Notes: generated from the letters alone by a model not told the origin. A DNA stretch of 64,000 bases from Zhengitettix transpicula (GCA_037074705.1 CM073590.1:46412395-46476394), one strand, 5' to 3'; shown: positions 1-11,830, counted from the stretch's first letter. Numbers and translations: made by a program.

Positions 1-492
1 AACAAAACGAAGAAAATGTGATTATAAAGTTTCTTTAATTTATTAGTAATGTGTAACAGTTTTAGTGGAGCCTTAGTTTTACAGCTTTTTCAGCATGTCA
101 TCCAGACAAATAACAATAAAAGCACTCAATGCGAGTGCTTCCGCAATACGCAACTAATGTGCTCGACAGATGATGACGTATCTTAATGAGCTTTTCCTAG
201 CAGTTTTCCCGCCGGCAAATGTAACTGTACTTTCTCTTAAATTGTCACGAGAGTCCAGCAAATGTTCCGGGAGAGGTCCTTCACGTCGTTACGCTACAAT
301 GAGGTGCTGATTGCTAATTCTCTAGGAAAAGCCGGATACGAGTTCCACTTCACTTAAGTTAGAGATCAATTAGCTAAATTCTTCGTTGTACTTGAGAGTT
401 CTCTCACATATATTTTTAAATGATTGAATAATAATTAAAGCTTTGAAATCTGCGTTTGAAAGTTCTCTTCATGGACATATAATCTACTATTT

Positions 493-495
<3 letters not shown>
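1..495. other. intergenic, no gene recognised
   Basis: Mixed sequence. It is somewhat GC-richer at about 125-350 and AT-rich afterwards. I found no protein-like reading frame, splice-flanked exon or recognisable repeat here. Confidence 0.5.

Positions 496-545
<50 letters not shown>
496..545. repeat. (AT)n microsatellite
   Basis: About 25 uninterrupted AT dinucleotides, seen directly in the sequence. Confidence 0.95.
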
Positions 546-547
<2 letters not shown>

Positions 548-685
548 AGACCGAGAGTTATATATAGTAGATAAAGAATATTACAACGCGATTGAGTTTT
601 GAACTTCAAATGAAAGTTTATAACTGTTCGGCCATGAAGTTAAATTTAAGTTTTTTCCATCCTGATACTTTAAATTTTGTAACTG

Positions 686-952
686 TTTATACTAATTTCA
701 AATATATCCAAATAACAGACAAAATGAAGTGATAATATAAATACCACACAACGTTTTCAGAATCCTTGTTCCTTTCGCCGCTTGATTAAAAACGTAAGAG
801 CCGTGAGCGCGACACAACTGCACATTGCATGTAACGTACTATCGAGCGTTTAATCACCTGGCGAAAGGAACAAGGATTACAGAAACGCGTTGTTTGGTAC
901 TTATATTATAACTTCATTTCGTCTGTCATTTGGCTGTTTCATTAGTATATTT
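686..952. mobile_element. MITE with about 90-100 bp terminal inverted repeats
   Basis: The left arm (about 700-790) contains AATAACAGACAAAATGAAGT, then AATCCTTGTTCCTTTCGCC. The reverse complement of the right arm (about 855-945) contains AATGACAGACGAAATGAAGT and the same AATCCTTGTTCCTTTCGCC. The outer ends carry a further match around TATACTAAT. Only about 60 bp separates the arms and there is no ORF, so this is a non-autonomous DNA element. Related single arms or short copies lie at about 3305-3405, 6868-6990 and 7615-7715, so it belongs to a family. The superfamily is undetermined. Confidence 0.8.
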
Positions 953-2671
953 TTAAGGCAAACGTATTAAATTTTAATTTTTATATCTTTATCTAGAAGA
1001 TTATATTGAAAATGAAAACTTTACTTCGAGATATTAATACATCTAAAATTAATATTATCTTGTCATATAGTGGTCACGTAATTTTTTATAGTAATAAATT
1101 TTAAATTGTATCAAGGTATTCGTATCTAACGCAAATTTAATATGTAATGTATGCATCCAAACGTTTTGAGGAATAAAGTTGTAGTGACATAGGATTCCTG
1201 CTTGACGTATCCGGGAAAAAAAATTTAATTTAAAATAGATTAATAAAATTTTCCTTAAAAACGAATCTACTTCGGTTATTGGAAACAAAAATCTCTTACA
1301 TTACTTTTTTTCTCTCGATCAGCCAAAAATGTAGTTAGAAATCACATTACTCCCTCTTGGGAAAATCCATAATCCTTTTAATTTATGTAGACCTTCCAAA
1401 TACTCAGACAGTGGGAGAAGTGATCGTGAAAATATAGTATGGTTATAATATCAAGCTAATAATATTTTTAGGAGATAGAGTTTCTACAGTACCCCAAAAC
1501 TGTGAAATTTAATACAGAAATTATTTTTAAAATTTATTAATATTATTGTGATACAAATATCTATACACAGCTCGGTTTCAGTGCGGGAGTGTAGTATTTG
1601 TACATGATGTTTATTATATGAAAAAATATTTACCAAACGAACCAGAATAAACTATCTAAACTACTTACCAAGTGTTTGAAGTCCATGTCTATGTTCTCTC
1701 GGGACCTGCAACGAAATGAGAGAACGGATAAATTGAGCAGCTGTGGCGAAAGTTATGCAGCTTTATACTCCTAGTCACTCAACATGTGCGCCACATTTCA
1801 CTGATTTAGCCATAAATTAACTTACACGTCATTCAAAAACGAGATATCGAACTATACATGAACTGAAGAAATTATGGGTTGCTTAATTTTCTTCAGTAGA
1901 AAAATTATGAGAGGGTGCACTATAGACAAACGAATACCCAACGATTTCGTCATTAAATATTTGAGCACCAGTGTCAGCAAACTTCAAACCAAAATCGAAC
2001 GAAATTTTCTCGTTGCCTTTAATTGTTCTATTATAGAAAATAGTAATTTTAGGAACAAATAATCGACATTATTTGTTTATGTTACAATGTTGGAATACAA
2101 AATATGTTTAGGAGAATCAAAGCTGCATGGTTCATGACCCCAAGTATTAATAAAAATATGTTCACACCTCAAAACTATTCTTGATTGATATAAAATGTTA
2201 GTGAGAAATATTATTCACCAAGCTTTAGTTAAACATGTTAAATCCAATACTATTTTGCCGAGAAAGATAAAATTAAACCTGGTAATTTTTGGACTGTCAT
2301 TATGGTTAATGTTAATAGCAATCGAATAACTTATAAAGTTAATTCAGGAGATGCTTAATAAAATATTTTTATAAATAAATGAGCACATATACGTTCTTCT
2401 AAAATTATAATTAATAAGAATGAATACTATTAATAAGTTACGTAAAAAATAATACATATTTACAAAACATGCACATATAATTTATATAGTCTATATAATT
2501 CACGTGAAAAATTAGAGTAGCATGTATGTTAATCGTCCTTAAATTGCTAGGATTTTGTAATTAAGTTGATTATTACACTTCTGATCGTTATGGTCCCGTA
2601 CCGCGACGAAATTACACACTTGAAAACACTGATATGTTGGATTTCTTAAGCTAAGAACGTAATTAGACTGA
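953..2671. other. intergenic AT-rich stretch
   Basis: Short open frames here (for example 1874-2062 on the plus strand) show no similarity to a known protein and no exon-like context. I could support nothing further. Confidence 0.4.
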
Positions 2672-2903
2672 AGACATGTCACTGAAACATTACAATCACT
2701 TGATAATGGCTGTAACGCACCGCTAACACCCAGCCAGCACCGTGATCACTGCTGCTTGGCCGCTGTTCGTGTCACTGAGGCTTCTCCGGCGACGTGGCTT
2801 CTTATAGCGTTAGGAGCTGCCTTGGCGATCGTCTTGTTGCTACAGTTTATTCGTAATGACGGCATTCTTCCACTTTCTCCGGATTCGGGCGGCTTCCTTC
2901 CTG
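2672..2903 (+). other. possible exon or pseudo-exon with a membrane-anchor-like segment
   Basis: An open frame runs from the stop at 2669 to a TGA at 2990-2992 and is clearly GC-richer than its surroundings. It has no in-frame ATG. Its core reads ATWLLIALGAALAIVLLLQF followed by a charged RND and a Pro/Gly-rich stretch (LPLSPDSGGFLPG), with a possible GT donor just after CCTG at 2903. A hydrophobic helix followed by a basic residue and a Pro-rich hinge resembles the N-terminal anchor of a microsomal cytochrome P450. However, the usual PPGP-type hinge is not intact and no downstream P450 exon was found. A decayed exon or a chance hydrophobic frame are both possible. Confidence 0.25.
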
Positions 2904-3304
2904 GTGTGTGCTTAATGCTGCATATATTGTGTTTTCTTTGCTTTTATCACATTACATTCGTCTCAAGTCTAAAAAATAACAACCATAATTGAAGAAACGT
3001 TTGCACGCAACGCAATTTATCATTCGCTTTCACGACACATTTTCCGTTTCATTGGGCGAGTTATTGTGGCCCGTCGAGATGTTCCTTATTTCCTATCCAT
3101 AACCATATCACAAATCAGACCCTGAACTCGAATTTCCGCCTTTACTTTTCTATGGCACTTGATTCTCTCTTCCAGTACTTACTCCAATCAGATCTTTAGC
3201 GTTGTTATCAACTACTACTTCGCATCTCACCCTGCCACTTCCCCTTGGTCTAACTTCTATTATGCACATCTCTTGAAGTTTTACAATTCTTAGATAAATA
3301 AATA

Positions 3305-3405
3305 ATTATATAGCGGACAAAACTGAGTCCAAAATACAAATTCTTGTTGCTTTCGTCAGGTGATTCAGAAACGTAAGAACCATAAGAACGACACACCAAA
3401 CGAAC
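3305..3405. repeat. fragment of the 686-952 MITE family
   Basis: The stretch AAATTCTTGTTGCTTTCG, then AGGTGATTCAGAAACGTAAG and ACGACACAC, parallels the inner arm and centre of the MITE at 686-952. Only one arm is present. Confidence 0.5.
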
Positions 3406-3485
3406 CAGACAACTAACTCTAAAGCTTTTGACTTATTTCTGCCTGCTTATTTTTCTAATTTATATACTTTTTAAATTTTTTTATG

Positions 3486-4005
3486 GTAACAGACTACATG
3501 AGGGTTATCCACATGGTGGGAACCCTCCTTTAATAGCATAAGAAGGTATTCGAAAGGGGGGATGCGGAAAGGTACAGGAAGGTAGCCAAGGGTTAACGAG
3601 GGCCCCGGGCTATAGTATAAGGATCCGACCCGGCATTCGCCTAAAAGTGATGCAGGACAAACTCTACAAAACCTGCATCGGGCAATGGGTATTTGTCCCA
3701 CACCCTTCCGAGAGGTTTACTGTGGGGATTCAGAATTCCATTCTCCGTGCCTGGACCATTTTGGGAGGCAGCTGGCTTACTGCTCCAATAGAGAACAACT
3801 CTTACCGTATGCCCAGGGTCTATGACCACGGAACATAACCTCTCAAAACAGACCTATGTGCTTCGGCTTGTGGGAACCTTAGTTTCTAACACGGACAGAG
3901 GAGAGGGCATTTCCAAAGGTACCCCCTCCGTCCATCCTTAAAGATTCTGCATGCGAGAGAACATCCTTCGCAGGTTCTGCCTGCGAGAGAATAGTCCTTG
4001 CAAAT
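3486..4005 (+). repeat. GC-rich dispersed repeat, near full length
   Basis: This copy is oriented head to tail on the plus strand. Landmarks in order are the head (ACATGAGGGTTATCCACATG), GGGGGGATGCGG, CAAGGGTTAACGAGGGCCC, GGATCCGACCCGG, AAACCTGCATCGGG, the GGAGGCAGCTGG block and the ACCTCTCAAAACAG block. The tail has paired TGCGAGAGAA motifs. The short open frames inside it are by-products of the repeat. Confidence 0.85.
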
Positions 4006-4039
4006 TAACTTTTAATTTTTATACTTTGAAGAAGGTGTC

Positions 4040-4268
4040 GACAGGCTGTGTATAGGGTAATCCACCTACTGGCAACTCCCCCCTTATAGCATAGGAAACG
4101 GAGTGAAAGAAGGGATGCGGAAAGGTAGAGAAAGATAGCCAATGTTAGCTAGGGCCCCCGGAAAATGGTTTAAGTCTCCTACCCGGCAATTCGTCTAAAA
4201 GTTATGCAGGGAAACCCCTAGAAAAACCTGCATCAGGTAGGTCGGATATTTGGTACTTGTCCCACGCC
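4040..4268 (+). repeat. GC-rich repeat, head part (second subfamily)
   Basis: It begins with AGGCTGTGTATAGGGTAATC, the alternative head, rather than the ACATGAGGG head. It stops at the CTTTCGATAGCGGGA block, where a copy in the opposite orientation begins. It is separated from the preceding copy by a short spacer around ACTTTGAAGAAGGTGTCGAC that recurs at about 5170-5195. Confidence 0.8.
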
Positions 4269-4755
4269 CTTTCGATAGCGGGAGTGCCTGTGAGAGTTGT
4301 TCTTTCGCAGGAAGAACCTTTCTGGAGAGACAAGGAAGGCTACGCTTGGGGATGTCTTTTCCTCTCTCCGTTTTTGAACTAAGGTTTCCACAAGCCGAGG
4401 CACTTCGGCCTGTTTTGAGAGGTTATGTTCCGGGGTCACAGACCTTGGGCATACGGGAAGAGTTGTTCGCAGTTCCCAATGGAGTAGGCGGAGAAGGTAA
4501 TGCTGCGATCTCACATCAAACCCCTCTCCCGCCATCGGTAGGCTGTTGGACAAGTACCCAATGCCCGACCTTCAGGTTTTATAGGGTTTGTCCTGTATCA
4601 ATTTTAGGTGTATGCCGAGTAGGATCCTTAAACTATATCCCGGGAGCCCTTGTTAACCCTTGAGTACCTTACTCTACCCTTCCGCATCCCCTCTTTCAAA
4701 TCCCTTCCTATTCTATTAAAGGGAAGTTGCCACCATGTGGATTACCTTCATGTAG
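4268..4755 (-). repeat. GC-rich repeat, reverse copy forming an inverted pair
   Basis: This is a nearly complete copy in reverse orientation. It starts in the tail (CTGTGAGAGTTGTTCTTTCG) and runs through AACTAAGGTTTCCACAAGCC to the head (AAGTTGCCACCATGTGGATT). With 4040-4268 it forms a head-containing inverted arrangement. Confidence 0.85.
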
Positions 4756-4924
4756 CCCGTTACTCTAAATATTTTATAATATTTACTTCCTCTATCCACA
4801 AAGTCGGCTTTTGTCTTTGAACATTAATATAGTCGTAAATTGGTGACTTATTCGTATTCCTCAGACTTATCATATTTTTCTTCTGTTATTGGTCATAAAG
4901 GACAATGTTACTATATTCTATAGA

Positions 4925-5290
4925 CGTTCCTGGATCAGTTTTGGAGGCAGCTGGCCTATTGTTTCAACGGGAACAATAAACAACTCTTACCCTATGCCCA
5001 GGGTCTGTGACGCGGTACATTCACCTCTCAAAACAGGCCGAGGTGGGAACCTTAGTTGAAACACGGACAGACGAGAAGGAATCCTAAAAGATTCTTCATG
5101 CGACAGAACATTCCTCGCATGTTATGCCTGCGAGAGAATAGCCCTCGCAGACTAACTTTTAATTTTTTTACTTTGAAGCAGAAAATGTCGACAGTCTATG
5201 TATAGGGTAGTCCACATCCTCTTATAGCATAGGAAAGGGAAAGAAAGAGGAGATGCGGTAAAGTTGAGCAAGGTAGCAAGTCTCCCTTCC
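4925..5290 (+). repeat. GC-rich repeat, tail half followed by another head fragment
   Basis: Positions 4925-5150 match the second half of the repeat (GGAGGCAGCTGG, CTCTCAAAACAGGCCGAGGT, tail GCGAGAGAATAGCCCTCGCA). After the same spacer seen at 4005-4040, a new TGTATAGGGTAGTCCAC head starts at about 5195 and runs to about 5290. The order is head-to-tail. Confidence 0.8.
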
Positions 5291-6860
5291 TCGTCCGCAC
5301 CTTTGAACTTCTGGTAAGTTAACGTAAAAAAATTAGATCGAATTACAATAAAGAAATACCCAGCTACGTAAATGACTTAATTCTAATTTTTTAAAACAAA
5401 GAATTACAACATTTATAGTGGATAAACTGGGATTTCAATAAAATATTTTTAATTTAAATATTGCAGTATACAGCATGGTCCCGCCTTCGGCTCAGAACCC
5501 ACCTGGGTGTTCTACCTCACACGATAAAAATACAATAAGCATGACGAGAGGCTGGAGTTTCCACAGAGTTTGTCATCGTTCAGTTCTGACAATCGACTTA
5601 TCCGTCGTTTGTGCACGTATGTGTGTGCTTTTTAACGATTGTCCTGTTTTAAGAATGTATTTTTGTAATGTGTAGTTGCACATTTACTTTGCTCAGTGAA
5701 AGTCTTATTTATCTTTAAATAATTATTTGTTAATATGAATTTTAAGAGATATTTGTAAATATTACTCTCAGTAAGTCCGTTTTCTGTATTCTATTGTTAT
5801 TTTAATTACATTTAAGGTTCTTAATTAATTTGTAATTCTTATACTGTACTCTTAGTTATATTTTACAGAGAAAAGTTTGTGTTCTAGGTTAGCATAGTTT
5901 CTAGTAACTATTTTTAATTTAATTTATGTCGTATCCTATTTCCTCAACTGCGAACTAATGGAATCAATAAAATCTTCCAATCTATCTTCATTTGTCAATC
6001 TTATCTCGCAAGAAAAGCAACGACCAGAATGGCATCTGGTTGCACACAGTGTAACTACATGATGGGACACAGTTTATCTCTACACCTCAAAGATTTTAAG
6101 TAGTAAATGAGAAAGAGAACAATTATATAAAATCTTTTGGCATCACTGATGTTCTATAAATACACGAAAACATATAATGTACGACTTAAAATCTACTCTG
6201 TTCAAAGATAATTTAAATATACAATAAATATTCGCTGTATGCAATCGGAACCCTGTATGAGGATACGTTTAAACATATATTTACTTGAACATAATTCAAT
6301 TTCATTTGCACTAAATACGCATTAAGCATTGTAATTTGTTATTTGAGATGGGGTCCTCGAAACGTCAAGAAATATAGACCACGAATTTTGTTCTACAGGA
6401 ATGAAGAACTGTACAAAAAAGTGATTTAAAATTTGTTGAATAAATTATGTTGTTGAATTAAATGGGTATGGTTATTTATAAAAATAATGATCTTCTGCCG
6501 AACCATTAATGTTTACAATTGTTCTTAAATTGGATATTAGAGCAAAATTATGACTTCAACTTGATTTGTATGGACAGACTTAAAATGTGTTCCACAGTCG
6601 GGTATTTGGTTAGCGCTTCTTTTAAAATTGATTAAGATACAGATGCATACTTGCTAATTAATTTTTCATAAATATAACAAAGTAAAAGTCTTTTCCTCAA
6701 TTCGTTCCAATAAATAATATTGAAGGTATGTGGTGAAACTGTCGGAGACGTAAGAGAGAGTGGACCTAGCAGCTTCCTATGTCATGCTCTTTTACTTGGT
6801 ACGGGACAAGTGTTTAATTAATGGATAAAACAAAGTAGGAAGTTGAAATTATAAAAAATA
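5291..6860. other. intergenic, unexplained
   Basis: The stretch 5475-5675 has an open frame with no recognisable product. Positions 6345-6400 contain GAGATGGGGTCCTCGAAACG, a weak hammerhead or Penelope-terminus look-alike. Nothing else is supported. Confidence 0.3.
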
Positions 6861-6867
6861 GTCTGTG

Positions 6868-6990
6868 TTAAAAGTATACTAATAAGAGAAATTATTAGCC
6901 AAATAACAGACAAAATAAAGCGGTGTAATAAATACCACGCAACGTTCCTGCAATTCTTCTTTCTTTCTTCCTTCAGATGATTCCAAAACG
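6868..6990. repeat. single-arm copy of the 686-952 MITE
   Basis: It contains GTATACTAATAAGAGAAATT, then AGCCAAATAACAGACAAAAT, AATACCACGCAACG and AAAACGTGATTA, matching the left arm of the 686-952 element in the same order. The opposite arm is missing. Confidence 0.6.
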
Positions 6991-7179
6991 TGATTAGTTC
7001 AAAGTCTAAAGTATTGCTAAATGAAATGTAAAACTCGAATAAAAAAATAAAGAATGACAATTGTGAGATTTGCGGAGATATTTCTGATCTAAAGAATTTG
7101 ACTAAGTTGAACAAACAATTGATTATACAAATCAGTTTTATGAATCTAACGAGAGTATTTTAACATAAAATTGAGAAGT

Positions 7180-7305
7180 ATGCTAGGGCTATTCTCTCGC
7201 AGGCAATACCTGCGAGGGATGTTCTTTCGCAGGGTGAACCTTGTAGGAGAGATACGAAGGGGCTACCTTTGGGGATGCACCTCGGCCTGTTCTTTCAAGG
7301 AAAAG
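7180..7305 (-). repeat. GC-rich repeat, tail fragment with hairpins
   Basis: Reverse orientation. It carries CTCTCGCAGGCAATACCTGC, then GAGGGATGTTCTTTCGCAGG, GAGAGATACGAAGGGGCTAC and CACCTCGGCCTGTTCT. An internal piece is missing between the latter two blocks. Confidence 0.8.
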
Positions 7306-8814
7306 TAATTACATTAAATTACTGCAAATCGAATTCCGATATCCTTCACAATGTTCGAGAATAATGACCAATTCAATTCAATAGTGAAACTTCTGTTTTT
7401 AAGGAAGTGGATAATTGTGACAGTAGATTGTTGGCTAACATAACATATACATTTACAGACTACGAAGATAAAAACGTAATATATTCCGCAGTCTTGTAAT
7501 ATTTCACGAAATTCCCATAGTTATGCGAATGCTCATGTATTAAACGTTTTCTTTACTGAAAATGAACGTCTATAAATTTAAGTACATTATAAACTATAAA
7601 TAATCATTGTCTTAAAAGTATACCAATTAAATAAGTAAATAGCGAAATAAGTGACAAAATTAGGTTTAGAATTTAGAATTTATTTTTGTCCGTTATCTGG
7701 CAGTTTAATTTTGTAATGAGCATTCATTTCAGTAAGTCTTGTGTTAAAATATTTTAAGTTTAACAAAAAAACAGTTTCGTATTTATAAATCGTGTCATTT
7801 CAGCGTAACATATGCAATTATAAATATGTTTGTCATCACCATAACGGGAAGAGAAACTCTCACTGCATTCAGTCTATTCCAGTTGCAAATAAAAAAGAAA
7901 CACTTCTCCTAGATCGGGAGCAAGTGAATCAGCACTAGATATTTAGGTTGAGAGATTCTACGTAGGCAAATGGCATTGTCAACGAGTCGTGTCTACGAAA
8001 GATTGTTAAACTCCATGACACTTATCAAAGATTATTAATTTGTAATTTATCCAATTTTCTTGTGTCAAACGTGAAATTAATTGTGAAATTCCTGTCTTAC
8101 AAACTGTTCCTTAACATAAATCTCTCAAAATATCATCGAGGAGGTATATGGCATTTTCTGACTGTAATTATAACTCTGACTAGGACTATAATTAATTGTC
8201 ACTATATATTCAACTTAACTGTAATTACGTTTAATAACTGAAATTTATTCCATCTAAATTCTAAACATTTTAGTAATATTGGTATTAGGTCATATTTCTG
8301 TGCTTCAGTAGTGTAGAATAAGTTATGAATTGTACATAAATACAATAGTATATTATAATTATATATACATAATATATTTTAATATTAAATAAATTCCGTC
8401 AATTTATCATTGGAATAGAAGGAGTGGTTAAGAAAACAAATTTTTGAATTTGAATTTATTACCATTTGACTTTTAATGTTGTGTGGAAGCATGTTAAATA
8501 TAGTAATAGAATATAATGGCCTCTTCTCTGGGTGATTTTCCAAATTTGTAAAAGCTTATTTTGTGTCTTGTACTGAAATTGCGAAAATTTGAGTTTGACA
8601 TTACGGAGACGTGGTTCCTTCGTGAGTTGACACAAAACCAAACCAATAGGTTGGAATAAAGGCAGAACAACGCTTTTTAAATGATTTTTATCATGCAGCA
8701 TATACATCTAACGTTATCTTATTATAAATTAAATATAATTTTAAACGCAGGAGCAACCTTGACCTAATATTGTATACATGTTCCTTACAAACCGCAAACA
8801 AACACTGTCAGGGT
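7306..8814. other. intergenic AT-rich stretch with one short MITE copy
   Basis: Positions 7615-7715 look like a short element with ends GTATACCAATTAAA...GTGACAAAATT and TTTTGTCCGTTATCTGG, related to the 686-952 MITE ends. I recognise nothing in the remainder; open frames such as 8459-8707 have no protein-like features. Confidence 0.35.
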
Positions 8815-9260
8815 AAGACACGACTAGAACCCATAGTGGCGGGGGTGAACGGGAGTGGAAATTTTGAAACAGGAAAAAACCTGATATTTGCGGGAAATAA
8901 ATATTTTTCTGGATCAATGAGATTGATAGTGTTTCTTTAGATGTTGTTTATGCATGATTTCAACTCCTTTCGGTATGAGACTTGATAACCCTTAGGGGTG
9001 GGGGTGGACGGGAATTACATAAAAATAACTCTGAAACAATCCCGTGTAATAGTGTAATAGTAATCGCTGAGTTTAATTATGGCATTTAACCGGTAAAGTC
9101 ATAACAAACTTTGTAAAAATGTTACTGACGATTCGTGAACAAACGCTTCTTGGGTTAAACACCAATTGAACTTATAGGGTAGGGGTGGAAAAGGTGGCAT
9201 TTATAAAAAATTCTAAAATGGCAATTATTAGCGTCGAACGAAACGTTGTCGGGTCGCTGA
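8815..9260. repeat. degenerate tandem repeat, period about 160-185 bp
   Basis: The motif AACCC-TTA-GGGGTGGGGGTG, followed by an A-rich block and CGCTGAGTTTAATTATGGC, recurs as diverged units starting at about 8830, 8988 and 9171. One unit contains CAATGAGATTGATAG followed by TTTCAACTCCTTTCGG. The same motif set in the same order occurs at 43830-44345. Confidence 0.6.
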
Positions 9261-9373
9261 GTGTTGTGCTTAAAGCTGTCAATGCTTTTTCAAACTTAAA
9301 TACAATAAAAAGAAGCACTTGTTGGGATGGGAGCAACAGGGATTTAATTAAAAAAAAGTTTTTGGTAACCTAA

Positions 9374-10179
9374 CAAGAAGAATGATACTCTAGATGTCGG
9401 TTAATCCCTGGCTGTATGAGGCGGTTCTGATAAAAAGTTCAATATAAAATATTGAATATTAACCAGATATAAGAGAATTAATTCATTTCTTTATCTAGTT
9501 GTGGCACCTACGGAGAATCAGAGGTTTCTTATAAAATTTAATAAATAGTAAATATCTTATAAGTATGCCAATTACTAGTTTCATATACAAAAATTTATCA
9601 ACAATTAAAAGCCGGAGAGCGTACGAAACTCCTTTGTGTAACCGTTAACGGATAACAGACACCAATTTGCGACTACAACTAAAATAATGAGTATGAACTA
9701 CAAAGTTCCGACACCGTGATCTTAGTTTTCACGCGCAATATCAACTTTTGCAGAACAATATTGATCCCCGTTAGTGGAACTAAAAAATGAGCACTGAAAG
9801 CATGCCTCAGTGCCACACTTCTCGAACATTGATCTCTCTAATTGGACCAAGCAAGAGAAACGCCACCTCATTCATTGTCATAACGATTTGGTTTATTTGT
9901 AAGTGAATCAAGCTTTCTTAATATTGTTGCTTCAATACAATACAATTCGTCCAGTCGACTTGACACATTTATTTATAAATTATTATTGACGATGATAATT
10001 TATTTAAATTAATTAATTAACTACCTCTATTTACAGTCATTTTAAAATGTATTATTCAATATAAATACGAAGATTCTGAATCTTTTTGTAAGAAAAATGC
10101 CATTACTTTATTTTACTCATAATATTTTGATATAATATTAATATTATAAAATAAAATCAACTAAATTTTCAGATATATA
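9374..10179. other. intergenic, nothing recognised
   Basis: AT-rich sequence without a protein-like frame or clear repeat structure. Confidence 0.4.
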
Positions 10180-11830
10180 AAAATATTTTATTTAACACTT
10201 TAACTACGATTCACAACGTTTTTGTACTTTCATCAGATTTAAATCAGTTCGGTAACATTTTGGGCATGCAATTTATCGGGTGACAAATTTACAATATATA
10301 TTTCTTAATATCCTTTTAATAAAATATTTAATATCAATCATAATTTTTTATATTCTTTTAATTTAATAATAAATGTTACAAATCATAATTTTAATGTACA
10401 TCCATATGTTTTTAAATGAAAATTACAAATTTATACAATTTTTTATAATCTTTCCATAAATTTAACTCAAAAGCATAAAAAATAACGTATTATACATATT
10501 ATTTAAATTTAAACCTTCATTATGTGAATGCATTGTGTTAAAAGTTGTTTTAGTGTACAGAATTTCGGATAAATTACGTTTCAATAAATTCAAAGTATAA
10601 AATTTCCACATTATTCCAACCATTGTTTTATTCTAATTTATGTTTAATGACAACATTATTTTTTAAAGTTTTGTAATTGGTTTTTGTTCTTTAATGTAGT
10701 TTCAACGGCTGGTTTAGTTTTCTCTATGTAACATTTTCTATAATTAGGTTGACCACATTTAATTTTATGTATAATATTTCACTGTTTTCGTTTTTAATCT
10801 TGCCTTTACCTCCGTTTATATTCTTCAGTTATTTATTAATTTTAAAGATGACCATGAAATGGAAATATGTTTAAATATGTTAATATCTTTGTTAATTTTA
10901 CACTTATTTTGCCATGATACTGTAAAATTATTTATGTACTTTTTTATCTTGATTATTTTTATTTTCAATAGTTTTCTTATTCTTCAATTTATTATTATAT
11001 TTACGGCGATTAATTATTTTCGATATATGTTAATTTGTCAGAAGACTAATATTTATTAATTACAATATTTTTAACAACTATAATATTTTCATTGTGATAT
11101 TTATAATAATAATCAATCAGATGAAATACCATAGCTTTTTTGTGATCGTTCAGATGATTTGATAAAAATGTAATACAAATCCTGATTATGTTGATTTCCA
11201 GAATGAATTTAGTTTCTATTATATCATAATTATTAATTACCGAAACATCAAAAATATTAATTTTATTATTTTTTCTAATTCTTAAATAAATTGAATTTTA
11301 TTATGGTAACTGTTAAAAAAATTTTGTGTATTATTATTTTCCTTCGTATTTAAAATAAAAAATAAAACATCAATGATATCTTATGGAATTAATTTTATTG
11401 TTACACATTGAACTTCAAGATCTCTTGTAACGAATTCAGAAAAGTTGAAGATAATGGAGATTCTTCTATTGTCTGGTAATATTTATCATCAAACTTTAAG
11501 AAAGTTGCAAATAAAATCTTGCTAATTTCCATTTTCATTTCATACCAAGGGATTTTACAGCCACTTTCTATTTTTTTTCAATATGACTTTTAATGACGAG
11601 GTCGATGGGAACAATAGTGAATATTTTTATAAGTTTCTTCTGTATATTAAAACAACTTTTAACACACTATACTCATGTAAGGATACCTTAAAATTAAGTA
11701 ATAGTTATAATCCATAATTTTTAGCTTGTGATTTGAAATTTTGTATGACACAAAATTGTAACCGCAGTAACGGGATTTAAACCTGATGGAAGTATAAAAA
11801 CAAACTTAAACGTCGTTTAAATGTTAATTA
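10180..11830. mobile_element. decayed element with inverted Penelope-like termini
   Basis: At 10195-10250, read on the minus strand, is AATCTGATGAAAGTAC followed by AAAAACG and TTAAAGTGTTAAATAAA. At 11775-11830, on the plus strand, is AAACCTGATGGAAGTATAAA, then AAACTTAAACGTCG and TTAATTAAAACATTTTA. The two are diverged inverted copies. A CTGATGA-type core, an AACG a few bases on and an AT tail resemble the terminal repeats of Penelope-like retroelements, which are known to carry hammerhead ribozymes. The 1.5 kb between them is very AT-rich, with no intact reverse transcriptase or GIY-YIG frame. Family assignment is inference. Confidence 0.4.
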
